A DNA stretch of 64,000 nt from Selaginella moellendorffii (Eukaryota > Streptophyta > Lycopodiopsida > Selaginellales > Selaginellaceae), in NCBI RefSeq assembly GCF_000143415.4, contig NW_003314274.1, positions 2,449,663 through 2,513,662 on the forward strand, written 5' to 3'. The notes under the pieces are model-generated. The model saw only the letters and a list, made by a program, of their open reading frames with translations. It ran no database searches and was not told the origin of the DNA. The stretch's first letter is position 1. The number at the start of each line of letters is the position of its first letter. Shown piece by piece: positions 9,201 to 20,840 of the stretch. The translations under genes were made by a program, and so were the position numbers.

Positions 9201-11513
9201 GCTCATTCGGCACGCCAAAGTTTCCTGGGGTGCGGGTGCAGCCCGGGTCCCATCACCCCCAAAGCAGTGTACCACCTCCTTCTCTTTACTTTGCAAATAC
9301 CGAGTCCCATTGTTGGACCATCCCACTTGAGAGCATTCTTGTGAGACGTATTGCTGACTATCCATCTGAGTAAATCCAACAACGTCGTTAAGCAGCCGAT
9401 GACTCACCATTCTCTGCTTCATCTGTGACTGTGATAGCAGTTCAAGCGAGTTTTCTGGCACGTGAGGTTTTAACTGGTAGAAAGAGTCCCCATGCTCTGA
9501 CGAAACTCTGTTCCCATTCTGATTTGGTGGCTCCGTCCAGAACTTTGTCCTCTCACTGAGTACTGTTCTTTCCAATGCGGCCGGGCCATAGTGACCGAAG
9601 TTCACAACGTTGATTTTCTCCAGTCGTTGTTGTTGGGTAAACTGCTGAACATCTTGCTGTGGCTGGAAACCATAGCCATGTACTGATCCCGGGTGAAGGC
9701 TGGCATCAACTGCACAAACATATACAGAAACCTTGTCAGCCGAATGGTCAAGCGGAATTACGTACTCTTTTGATACGCTCTTTCATAAACGAGTGAGGTT
9801 GGCTGATCCATCTCTGTAGTCTGCATCTGTGACCGGAAGGCTGTGCCGAATGATGCTCCTGCTTTCTGTGCTTGCTGTGACGGCTGCCCCAGCCTCAACT
9901 CAAAGCTCGACGCAAAACTGTCCTTGTCCTGTCTGACGTTCTCGTCCCAAGGTTTCCTTGCTTGATCAGAATGCAAGATCCTTTCCCGCAAACCAAGCTG
10001 TTGTTCAGCGGACGAATAGGCTCGACCACCATTGATGAAGTCGAAATGCATTGGCTTGACGGCACCCACAATCCGTTGAAACTGCGGTGAAAGAAGCTCA
10101 GCGCCTTTCGAGCTTCTGTTGCAGCCTTGGAAAACAGCGTCCTGGTAATTCCCATAGTTCAGACTCGCAGGGAGGTTTGTCATCTGAACGGGCTGGCAAC
10201 TGGTAAAAGTTTCAGGCAATTTAGGAGTGTGTACGTTTCTACTCGTTTCACTTCCATCACCAGAGTCCCATCCAGCTTCATCATCCGGCACAGGAACCTG
10301 TGCGCATACGTTAGCTAGAAAAGACGGGAAAAGATGATAACACGAACCCCGACTCGTGTAAAGACTTTTCTGCGCCACTGGACTAGTGTCTCCCCCGTTT
10401 CCAAGTAGACAGCATTGCCGGGATTGACAGAATGAGAACCAGCATGCTGATGCAATGAAAAGAAAGTAAGAGAGTGAGAGAGAATAAAAAAAGAACGCAC
10501 AGATCGTCTAAATCTCTACCGGCACTTGCCTGGACAAACTTGGCAACTGTCATCGCGCAGCCGTGACACAAACACACCACCTCCAGCCGACCCCTATCAG
10601 TGAGAAGCAGCTCTCCATCTGTTGTCGGGAAAAGCCCGAGCAAGATGACGTCAAAGAGATGATCCAAGACGCAAGGTATAGAGAGGAAGAGAAAACTTAC
10701 TGGCGATCAATCCTTGAGCGCCGGGAGTGTATACTCGCAGACCCGCCGGGAAGGCATGCGAAGTAGAGTTCGCGCTGTTGATAGATTTTCTCTGTGGAGG
10801 TAGCAGCGCCTGTCCGTGGAGCTGCTGCTGGTTTCGAAAGTCTGTAGAGCAGCTAGTCTGGGCGTCATAGGTTGATCGAGACAAAGAGCTGTCCTTGAAG
10901 AAGTCGACGTCGGATTTCTTGGTCCTTGATCTGTTCTTGAGCAAGCCCAAGTCCCGGTCCAGAGAAGCAGTGGTAGCAACGTCGGTGAGAAGGGCACGAT
11001 TGGTAGTAGCGGGATGGAGCTCCTGGACGCCAGACCAAGGCACGGCAGCATTGGCACTCGCAGTGGAGGAAACTAGATGATGTTGCAAGTGTGGATGATG
11101 AGAAGTGACGATCCCTCCGGCCGAGTGATGGAGAGAGTGCTGCTGATGGTGCTGTTGCTGCTGCTGGACGAGAGCTAGCAGCTGATTGCTGCCTTGATCG
11201 CTGCTACGAATCGACTGCTGCTGCTTAAGGCCTCCTTCCAGGCCGCCGAAGTTGATGAGATGATTGGCGCCCAGTGTCTCCTGCCGGATTGTCACGCACA
11301 CCTCCTGCGCGACGAAGGGATGATGGTGATGGTGAGGCGGATGATTCAGCTGGCTCACGGTGCCAGCCGCATTGGCCGCATTGACCTGGAATTGCAGCGC
11401 AGCGAGGATCACAATGTGAGGCTCCCGGGGCCAAGGGGAGATGAATGTAGGCTTACCTGAGCTCCGCCAAACGATTGCTGCGGTCGACTGTGGTGCTTCC
11501 ACAGATCCTCCAT
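6251..11513 (-). CDS. TDBD-PHD-ePHD zinc-finger protein, probable chromatin reader
   Basis: This is a large nuclear protein, about 1,513 residues. I place 13 exons (11513-11457, 11385-10701, 10618-10530, 10446-10348, 10297-9766, 9709-9035, 8984-8921, 8873-7235, 7185-7102, 7047-6721, 6655-6560, 6499-6374, 6319-6251), and their sum is in frame. The N-terminus (MEDLWKHHSRPQQSFGG) runs into His- and Gln-rich tracts. A Tify/TPL-binding-like domain follows: GRLEVVCLCHGCAMTVAKFVQ then HAGSHSVNPGNAVYL, split by a GC-AG intron. A long Ser/Lys-rich disordered middle follows. Near the C-terminus are a PHD finger (CSVCGSSKSE, YCSACPVKVHQACYGV, SWTCRPCK) and an extended PHD (CVLCGYRGGAMTR, WVHMVCALWMPG, TCTICKREGGSCIQC, HAWCAHSKGLL). 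Families with PHD-ePHD pairs read histone H3 tails. No SET domain follows, so it is not a trithorax methyltransferase. The exact orthologue is not recognised. Confidence 0.82.
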
Positions 11514-11596
11514 CCAAGCTCTCCCGCTCAGGAGACCCCCATAGCCCTAAAAACCCTTGCTTGGTGAAATAGGGTTCTTGAAAGGGCGAGGCAATC
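11514..11596. promoter_or_regulatory. 83-bp bidirectional promoter, PHD gene / spatacsin
   Basis: Only 83 bp separate the chosen start codons of two very long divergent genes. The stretch contains CCCTAAAAACCCTT (11545-11558) and TAGGGTT (11570-11576), both telobox-like. It must carry both 5' UTRs and core promoters. An upstream ATG for the PHD gene at 11598-11596 is possible but less well supported. Confidence 0.6.
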
Positions 11597-14500
11597 ATGG
11601 AGGACGAGGACGACGATCCGATTGCCGTAATGCAGCTCCACAGCTGGCCGGAGGTCCCGCTCTGCGAAGTCCAGCAGCTGACCGATGCAGCTCTATCGCC
11701 ATCGCTCCGGCGATTGCTGCTTGTGTCGAGGACGTTGGGATCAGCGCGCTTGCTCACATTGAAGAAAAATCTCTCGGTAAGTTTGCCACAGCCGATGGGA
11801 TCATTCGCGTGGGGATGCCAGACAGATTGTTACACGAGCAATGGGGGATCGTCGGGGCCATTTGAGGAGCTGCTCTTCACTTGCAGCGATAGAGGTCTTA
11901 TGATCTACGGGTTCGCAAGCAAGGTTAGCGAGCATGGCCTAGATTCTAGCAGCTCTAGCTCTATCTACGAGGTTGAGCTGGGATATCACGACGTCGACAA
12001 ACCGAAGCTCGTCTTTTTGGAAGCCGAGGCATGGCCGGATTTCGTACCATTGAGCATCGCGAGAGACTCGCCTTCTTTCTCGAAGTTAGTTCAGTTCGCC
12101 ATCAAGGACTCTGGTACCGACCAAGCATGTCTTGATGGAAGAAGCTATGGATTGGTTAGCTTGGTTTCAAGTTTCTCCGGCAGCTTGGTGGCAATGATCT
12201 TGCAAGAGGCTTCTAGTGGCGATCAAGCTGTAGTGATCGCCAGGATATCCGAATGGGACGTACGCTGGATCGCTCGGATTCTCCTCGACGTGCAGGGAAA
12301 AGACTGGGTGGACTTTTCTCTGGTGCTGGACAGGTTCCTGGGTCTCACAGGCAGTGGCAAGATTTTTATCTGGGAAGCTTCGACGGGAAAGTTTCTATCT
12401 GTTGTTCATGTTTCAGGGACGACGGCCACCTTTTCGCGACTATATCCTGCCAAGCCTCGGGGACTTGTAGGTGTTGCGGACGAGCTCGGACAGATTTTCC
12501 TCGTCTCGCTGGAGAGTCACTTCTCTCAGCCTGGTATCGGTAACTGGCGCTCAAGCTGGGAGCTTGCCGATTCCGAAGTTTGGATCCGCGAGGCTGGGAC
12601 TAAGCCGACGCTTAGTCCCAGTGGATTCACTCCCAAGCACTTTTTGGCTGCGGGAAAATCACCCGGTTACAAAGGCAGGAAGCTCCGGAAGGTTGTATTG
12701 CCTTGTGTTTCTTCCAGTTCCAGTTCCGATGCTGCCATTGCAATAAGTTCGTGCTCGATAACTCGGTTGGTCAGAAGGGATGGCTCCGCCACAGTGGTGC
12801 AGAGTCCGTTGTATTGCTCGACAGGCACAGATGCCGCGACCAAGACTTGGACATACTCCAACGAAACAGTGGGCTTCAGCTTTCAAGGGTCACTTTATCT
12901 CGTATCAGCAAACTCTCTGACCGTGGTTCTTCCTCCAGTCATTGATTCAAGTCATCAGGCACCTAGACAGCAGTGGTGGTGTACGTCCACAAGAGAGCTT
13001 CCTAGCTTTTTGTCATGCCAAACTCCGGTCCCGCAACTACAGCAGTGGCAAATGGCAGTACTGGACAGATGCCTCATTTATGACGGATTGGATGAGGCGG
13101 AGCACTTGTTCGTTGAAAATGGTGAGCTTTTGTGAAGTTCGTTGAAGCTTGGAAATAGATTAATTCTAACACTGTAGGCTGGAACATCAGACTTGCACGA
13201 CTGCGAAAGTTACAGTTGGCGTTAGACTATCAGCGAACAAATGAGATTGCACCGTAAGTTTCGTTATTTCATTTCTCAACAAAAGTTTACACAGACCAAG
13301 CTCCTGTCCAGGTTGTTGAATAAGCTTATTCCTGTGGGTGGAGCTGAAACAGGTGTGCTACGTCTGATGTTTACTGCTGTGGAACTTATGTTGAATCAAT
13401 TCGGCAGTGATAACGAGCTTTCTCAAGCAGCGCGGTAAATATGTTCCTTGTTACTTATCGATGGATATCATCTACTTTGTGTTTCAGGTTGCTTGCCCTT
13501 GGTGCACGTTTCACCAGGGAATTGATTAAAGTTTATGGACTTCGAAGTTTTCCCGACGACAACCTTCAGACGTCACAGCCTCTCCTGGAACTTTCGCAGT
13601 TTCTGGAAACTATTAGAACCTTGCAAGACCATCTACATTCACGCAAGACTAGGCCAAATACTGAAAAGGTAAGCAGTTTTGGAATTGGCTGCTTCCTTGA
13701 ATTTTTTTGTTTCTTTTACTTTTTGCAGGATGAGGCTGTACCAGAGGTGGAAAGGCGGGTGCAAGCAACTCCTTCAGTCGAGCCACACTATAATGACGAC
13801 CGCTTGGTTTCTACTGTTATAGCGTCACCTGAGGACGAAGAAAACAGTAGAAGACACCCTTCGCAGGAAACTCCGAAAGAGATGATCGCCCGTTGGGACA
13901 GTGAAAACATTGATGTTCTTGGTATCGTGAAGGATGCTTTACGTGCAGGACGCATACCTTTGGCAGTTGTACAACTTCACCACCGGAGGTGTGGAGAGAC
14001 TGGTAAGAGGCAACTGGAGGCCGACGTTTTTAAGGAAGTTCGTGACATCGGCAGATCAATCGTCTATGAGTTGCTTTGCAAGGTGACTTTCGGTTTTGGT
14101 TACGGTGGTAGCATTCTGATTTTTGGTACAGGGAAAGACGCCAATTGCATTGGCAGCGTTGCGCAGACTTGGAGAAGACATACCAACGGTGCTACATGAT
14201 CTGGCATTTGGAACCGTACGGCGGTCATTACGAGCTCATACTACGAAAGAGCTGCGGAGGCACGGTCACCTTGATCCAAAAGAGTATCGCCTCTTACAAA
14301 CTATTTCGCGAATTGAGGTAAACTAAGTTTGTTGCATCTTCGTTTTCTGACTTTATGTTATTGAAGAGTGTGTACCCAAGCAACAACTTCTGGAAAAGTT
14401 ACCACATACGACATGAAGATTCCGTTGGTACTTCAATGCCTAGCGATCGAAAGCTTCAGATTTGGTGTACATCGCCCGTTGGAGATTGTTCGATTGACTG

Positions 14501-17500
14501 TGGTGAGATTGATGGTGTGGTATTGGGATCATGGAATAGAATTATCGCTAAAGACGTGGAGGATGAAGTGAACAAAGAAGAGCGCTCTGCAGCATACTGG
14601 GCTGGTGCGCTGGTTTGGCTTCAATCGTTGGATGAGTTAACTATTGATCGGGTAACTAGATTCAAGTTTCAGTTTCTTCTCGCTCGTGACTAATGTTTGC
14701 TACCTGTAGATGATTCTGGAGCAATCTCAAGCATCAAATGTTGCATGGGATTCTCAGCTGAAGTATGCGGTGGTACACCACTCGTGGTCCGCTTCAACAA
14801 GCTTGATCAGTGATATTCCTTCCTCGGAATTACAAGAATCTGAGCTGGAGATTCAGGTGCCAACTTCAAGAAATGGTATAGTGGTGGTGACAATACCCAA
14901 GGTCAAGCGGCTCGCGCCGAACTTAGATGCTTGCTCCAACTGGCTTCGTTATCTGGTTGAACGGGATCTAGCAAGAGGTCACATTTTCTTGCGGTCGCTA
15001 TGGACTGGTGCAACCGAGCTGCTTTCATTGCTTTCACGTGCCGGTCTTATATTTTCTCACTCGGCTTCAGACGTCCAACAAGTTGATACTGTACAAGCCA
15101 TCCAGCAGCTTGTAGTACGGTCTTGTGTGCAGTATCGTCTACCGTGGTTACTCGAGTTATATCTTGATCAGCATTTGTCAGGGTTCGATGAAGACGCGGA
15201 AACATTTTTGGAGATTGCGGTAATTTATTTCGGATTGTTTTGTTCTTGTCACTTGAATTTTGGTTTTCCTAGGAAGACTGCCACTGGGCAAGATGGCTTC
15301 TTTTGTCACGTGACAACAAGTACGAATATGAAGCTTCTTTTGCAAATGCTATGGCAATCTTTGCGGGTCAGTCGATTTTGACACTAGACGACATGGCTAC
15401 GTTTGGAAGTGAGCTCATGGCTCTTTCGACTCTAGCTTATGCTCCTGTTCTACCTCAAAAATGTTTATACTCGGGGGTGAAAAAGCAGTCTGGTAACAGC
15501 TGGCAGTGTAGTCTCGAGCAACTTCAAGCAGGTCTGAAACCATTCCCGACTCTTTGGAACACTTTAAAGTTTTGGTGCCTTGGGAAAAAGGTCAAAGTTG
15601 ATCCCGGTAAGATAGTTGGGTACTTTTTTTGCCATTATGATGACACCGGTGAAGCAGATTTGCCTAGTTATCTACAGTGGCGTTTGAGCCTGTTTTCTTC
15701 AGCGGACTACGGGACATCGCTCTTAACTTTACTTCCGAGATGGCTTCCAAAAAGCTTCAAAAGAGTTTTGTATCTATCCATTCAGGTAGGTGATTATCCA
15801 TCTTTGGTTTCCGACCCGTGTAAGACCTGGTTTTAACAGGGAGGCGGTGTTGGAGAAAGTTTCATGAGCCCAGCGTCTTGGGAGGAATCGATAAAAAAGA
15901 GGATTGACAAGCAGATTCATTTGAACTCGTTAGAGGTTTGAACTTATTATGTCGTTTTCCTCCTCATGACGGTTGTTTTGTCTTTCAGACCCCAGAATCT
16001 AAGCTTGAACTTCAACTCCTTCAAGGATGTCCACTCGCTGCGTTTAGTTATTTAATGTCGCTACGAGCTAATGAAGGAAGGTCTGGAGATGATGGTGTGC
16101 TTTCTCACGTTGAGGAATACCTGCTTTGCCTGGTAAGTTTCTCCCGCCTGGACGCTTTTTGTAAAACCGGTGTTGTGCAGGTGAAGCCTCTTGGTGTACG
16201 TAATTTTAGAAACGATGTGGTCACCGCTGCATGTTCTCTGCTGCTAGAGCTCTGTGGCGTGTCTGCTACCGTCCTACGCACTGACATAGCCGCTCTTCGT
16301 CGAATCGCTGAAAGTGAATCCTCTGGCGAAGATGTGTCAAACTATCTTGCAGAATCGCTATCCAATAGTTATACGGAAACAGGTGTAGCTGGTGAAGCGG
16401 ACAAGCGTTGCACTTCACTTATTTTAGAGCACCTAGAAAGAGCCAGTATGACTGGAGAAGACGCAAACGGGCTATGGCTTAAGACAGGTGAGGGAAATGG
16501 ACAAGAACTGCGTACGTCTCAGATGTCAATGAGTGAACGTTGGAGTTTGGTAACGGCGTTCTGCCGAGTTCATCACTTGCCACTCAGTACAGTTTACCTT
16601 ACTCACTTGGCTGGAGATGATGACTGGGTACGTAGGACTTCCTTTGCTTCAAGCATCGTAACATCTGAAATTTTGACAGGTTGGATTCCTAGCTGAAGCT
16701 CAGTCTGAAGGTTGTCCGCTCGATATACTTGTTGGGGTGGTAAGTCCTCTTTTATTTGTTTTTTTTTCCCATTGTCGTAATATTCTGTATTTCAGGCATC
16801 AAAGAATTTTAAAGATGAGCAACTACGAAGTCACGTTTTGACTGTTTTAAATAGCATGTCCGGGAAATCTGATCACACGGAAATTTTGGACCACAACGAG
16901 TTATTTTCACTGATAGCGGAAATTGAGAGTCGTAAAACTCCTGGAGCAGATTTGATTCAAAAGGCAAAAAGCATGCGTTGGCCACTACTTGCTGTAGTGG
17001 CCTCTTGCTTCAACGACGTATCTCCACTCACGTGCGTGGCTGCATGGCTGGAAGTAACAGCAGAAAGGTAGGCCAAGTTGGCTATGGATTTGCAGATAGT
17101 TAACAGTTGCATTGTAGAGAAACCAATGGTGTAGGAGCTGCTTTGGCATCTAATGTGGGCTATGCTGTGGATGCTACAAATGCAGTATATCATACGCACC
17201 ATCGGTTGCCAGTCTACACTCGCATCAATGCGAAAAGACGACGTCTTTTGTCAAGTCAGAACGAGGATGATTTTATCGAGTCCAGCCAGCCTATGCAACC
17301 AACCCAGATACTTCATGCTGCAGATGGCACTCAAGAGTCTTTGGCAAAAATGGTTGCAACTCTGTGCGAAAAGCAGCTGTTCATTCCTCTGCTTAAAGCA
17401 TTCGAGCTATTTCTTCCGTCTTCACCTCTGCTTCACTTCATTAGATTTCTGCGGGTAAGTTTACTCTTCTTTCTGTACAAGCTTTTAACCATATTTTGTG

Positions 17501-20500
17501 TCCAGGCCTTTTCACAGATGAGGTTGTCTGAAGCTTCAGCTCATTTGGCCGACTTTTCTGCATTTTTGAAAGAAGAAATTCACAGTAGGGGTGGAAGAAG
17601 TGGAACAACATGGATCAGTAAAGCAGCTATTGCTGGGGCCAATGCGATATTGGCTGCGTGTCCTTCTGCCTATGAGAAGCGCTGCATGTTGCAGTTGCTT
17701 GCTGCAGCAGATTTTGGTGATGGAGGTGTTGCTGCTATGGGATACAGAAAGCTTTACTGGAAAATCCAGCTTGCGGATCCGTCATTGCGTCAAGGGAGAC
17801 AGTCGGGAACGCAGGTTGATGACTTGGATGACGACGCTCTTTTAAAAGATCTCGAAGCGAGTGGTCAATGGGAAGACGCTCGTAGTTGGGCGAGGCAACT
17901 TGATCTCAGCAATCAAGGGAATTCGGGTGCAGTTCATCACGTAACAGAGATGCAGGTAAACGGCTTAACAACTCTGGTTAGTAATTTGTGTTGATATGTT
18001 TTTCAGGCAGAGGCAATGGTTGCCGAATGGAAGGAGTTGCTTTGGGATGTACCCGAGCAAAGAGCAGCACTATGGCGGCACTGTCAGGCGCTTTTCACTA
18101 AACATTCGTACCCTCCGCTCAAGGTAGTGTTTTTAGTTGCTTGTTTTATAGCCTTGCCGACATTTTGTGTTTTTTTTACAGGCTGGTATGTTTTTCTTGA
18201 AGCACGCTGAGGACATTGAGCAACATGGCCTACCTGCAGAGTTGCATGCAGTACTGCTGCTGGCACTTCAATGGCTTAGCGGTTCGATCACTGGATCAGC
18301 TCCGTATGTGATATTCACATTATTTTCTTTGTTTAACTTTAATGTTTCTTTCCAGTGTCTATCCGGTTCCTCTGCTCCGTGAACTTGAGACTAGAGTGTG
18401 GCTCTTGGCCGTGGAATCTGAAGTTTTGATGAAGAGCAGCAGCTCAAACAGTCCAACTTTTAGGCTTGGAGCATTAAATCTGGAAAGTCCATTCAGCATG
18501 CACAGCGGGAGCCCTGTTGATCGCACGGCAGCTAAGATTGCAACTGTTGATGGCCACCTCAAAGTCTTCAACTCTATGCACGCAGACATAATGGACGATA
18601 TTCGGCAGGTTCACAGCCCCGTAGGTTCTGGTGGTAAAAACGGAGGGTCTAAACCAAAACGCAGACTTCTTAGACGTGGCCAGGAGAAGGAACAAACATC
18701 ACCTGATATGGACAACAAGTTGAAGATCACTGACGAAGACTCTACTGCTGGCTGGGAAGACAAGGTTGGGGAGGGGGAAGTTGAAAGGGCGATTCTCGCG
18801 CTCGTTGAAGTTGGTCAGGTGCAAGCAGCAAGACAACTTCAACAAAAGTTGTCACCCAGTCGTGTACCTGCAGAGCTTGTCTGGGCTGAGACGGCTTACA
18901 ACGTTGCCATGCTCTCGAGTCCTACTGTGAAGGGATCAATAAGAGGATCAGCTTTGGGTGCACCTGTCATGAAGACGCTCAACAAACTGAAGTTGAAAGA
19001 TGTCTCGTCTGCTTCGCCTCTTCAGGTAAGAACTCGTGCGTTCCTTTTTGTGTTTTAACTTGGCTGTTCTGCTCAGGCTATGGAGGCTTTGACTGCGGCT
19101 TGTCGAGAAGGCTGTGGTCGTGGCCATTGCAGACGAGTTACTGCCGTGGCTCAGATTGCCAACTTTTTGGACCTGCCTTTCTTTGAAGCCTTCCAAAAGC
19201 ATCCGACTGAACTGCTTCAGCTTCTTTCTCTAAAAGGCCAAGATGCTGTTTCAGAAGCTAAACTTTTGGTGGCCACCCATTCGATCAACGCATCCAGTAT
19301 TGCTCGCATTTTGGCCGAGTCATTTCTCAAGGTGTGGTTTTTTAAGTCTTTCATTTCTTTCGTTATTTCTTTTTCTTTTGTGATATATCCAGGGTCTCCT
19401 TGCTGCACATCGCGGTGGATACATGGACTCGTCTTCCTCGAAGGAGGAGGGACCAGCACCACTGTTATGGCGATCATCCGATTTTGTACAATGGGGTCAG
19501 CTATGTCCATCTGAACCAGAACTTGGACATGCTTTGATGCGACTAGTAATAAGTGGGCATGATATGCCGCACGCTTGCGAGGTACAAACTTTTTCTTTCG
19601 TCTTGTGCGATCCTTGACTCGGTACAACACACAGGTGGAGCTACTTATACTAGCGCATCAATTCTATGAGTCATCTGCATGTCTTGATGGAATGGACGTA
19701 CTGGTTGCTCTAGCAGCCACTAGGGTGGAAGCTTATGTGGCTGAAGGAGACTTCTCAGCCCTTGCCCGGTTGGTAACAGGTGTGAGCAACTTCCAAGCGC
19801 TGCGTTTTGTCCTGGATCTGCTGATAGAAAACGGTCAACTGGAGTTGCTGCTCAAGAAACGTGCTGCTGTTGATGCGTTGAAGGAGTCATCGGCATCTGT
19901 CCGAGGCTTCCGAATGGCCGTTATCTCAGCTCTGAAGCACTTCAACCCGCATGATTTAGACGCGTTTGGAATGGTTAGTAACTTCTCGCACCGTCATCTG
20001 CTTTGTTGCCTAAGCGTTCGTTTTTCTTGTATGTCGCAGGTGTTCAGCCATTTCAGCATGGCCCACGAGATGGCTAATCTTTTGGAATCAAGAGGACGGA
20101 AAGGCTTAACTCGGTCCATTAGGAACGATCCAGAGCAGAACGAAGAGGTGCTGGAGATAATGAGGTTCTTTGTGGAAGCGTCGGAGGTGTATGCGGGGAT
20201 TGATTGTGGAAACAAGACAAGGTGGTGCTGCGCTCAGGCCTCATTGCTCTCGTTGCAGCTCAGAATGCCAGAAATCATGTGGCTCAACCTGACGGAAACA
20301 AATGCTCGACGTCTGCTAGTAGACCAGCGCCGGTTCCAGGAAGCATTGATAGTAGCAGAAGCCTACGGCCTCAACCAGCCCGCGGAGTGGGTTCCTGTGC
20401 TGTGGAACCAGGTGCTGTCACCAGGTTGGATCGAGCACTTCCTCACCGAGTTTGTGGCGTCATTGCCGCTCCGTCCATCCATGCTCATGGAGCTAGCTCG

Positions 20501-20771
20501 AATCTACCGGTCAGAAGTGTTGGCCAGAGGCGACCACCTGGACTTCTCGAAGTGGCTCACCTCTGGCATGCCACACGAGATCACCAAGTCGTTCAGGAGT
20601 ATACTCAAGCACGTAGGCGACTTCAGGCTACGAACACAGCTCACAACTCTGGCCTCGGGCTTCCCCGACGTGCTTGATATGTGCGCTCGGATTCTAGACA
20701 AGGTGCCGGACATAGCTGGTCCACTGGTTCTCAAGCGGGGACACGGTGGAACTTACGTCTCGCTCATGTAG
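11597..20771 (+). CDS. Spatacsin (SPG11) family protein
   Basis: This is a very large protein of the spatacsin family. In animals, spatacsin works with spastizin and AP-5 in lysosome reformation and late-endosome traffic; the plant role is little known. The first exon (11597-13121) begins MEDEDDDPIAVMQLHSW, which matches the plant family's short acidic start plus LQLxxW. Some twenty short GT-AG introns of about 50-60 bp follow, with most exons visible as open stretches. I estimate roughly 2,600 residues, somewhat shorter than the Arabidopsis homologue. The diagnostic C-terminal Spatacsin_C region spans about 19,600-20,700: LILAHQFYESSACLDGMD, AATRVEAYVAEGDFSAL, NFQALRFVLDLLIENGQLE, FSHFSMAHEMANLLESRG and QEALIVAEAYGLNQPAEW. 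The stop is at 20769-20771. Ser-rich low-complexity runs occur in the first exon. I have not fixed every splice site. Confidence 0.88.
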
Positions 20772-20840
20772 ATAAACATGTCGATCGATCGGTCGGCGTG
20801 TATAGAGTCATGAGGTAAACAGCTCGTTTTGCTGCTTTTT

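Noticed and set aside
11557-11865. 102-residue plus-strand ORF overlapping the spatacsin start
   Set aside because: It is in a different frame from the conserved PIAVMQLHSW start and has no family similarity.
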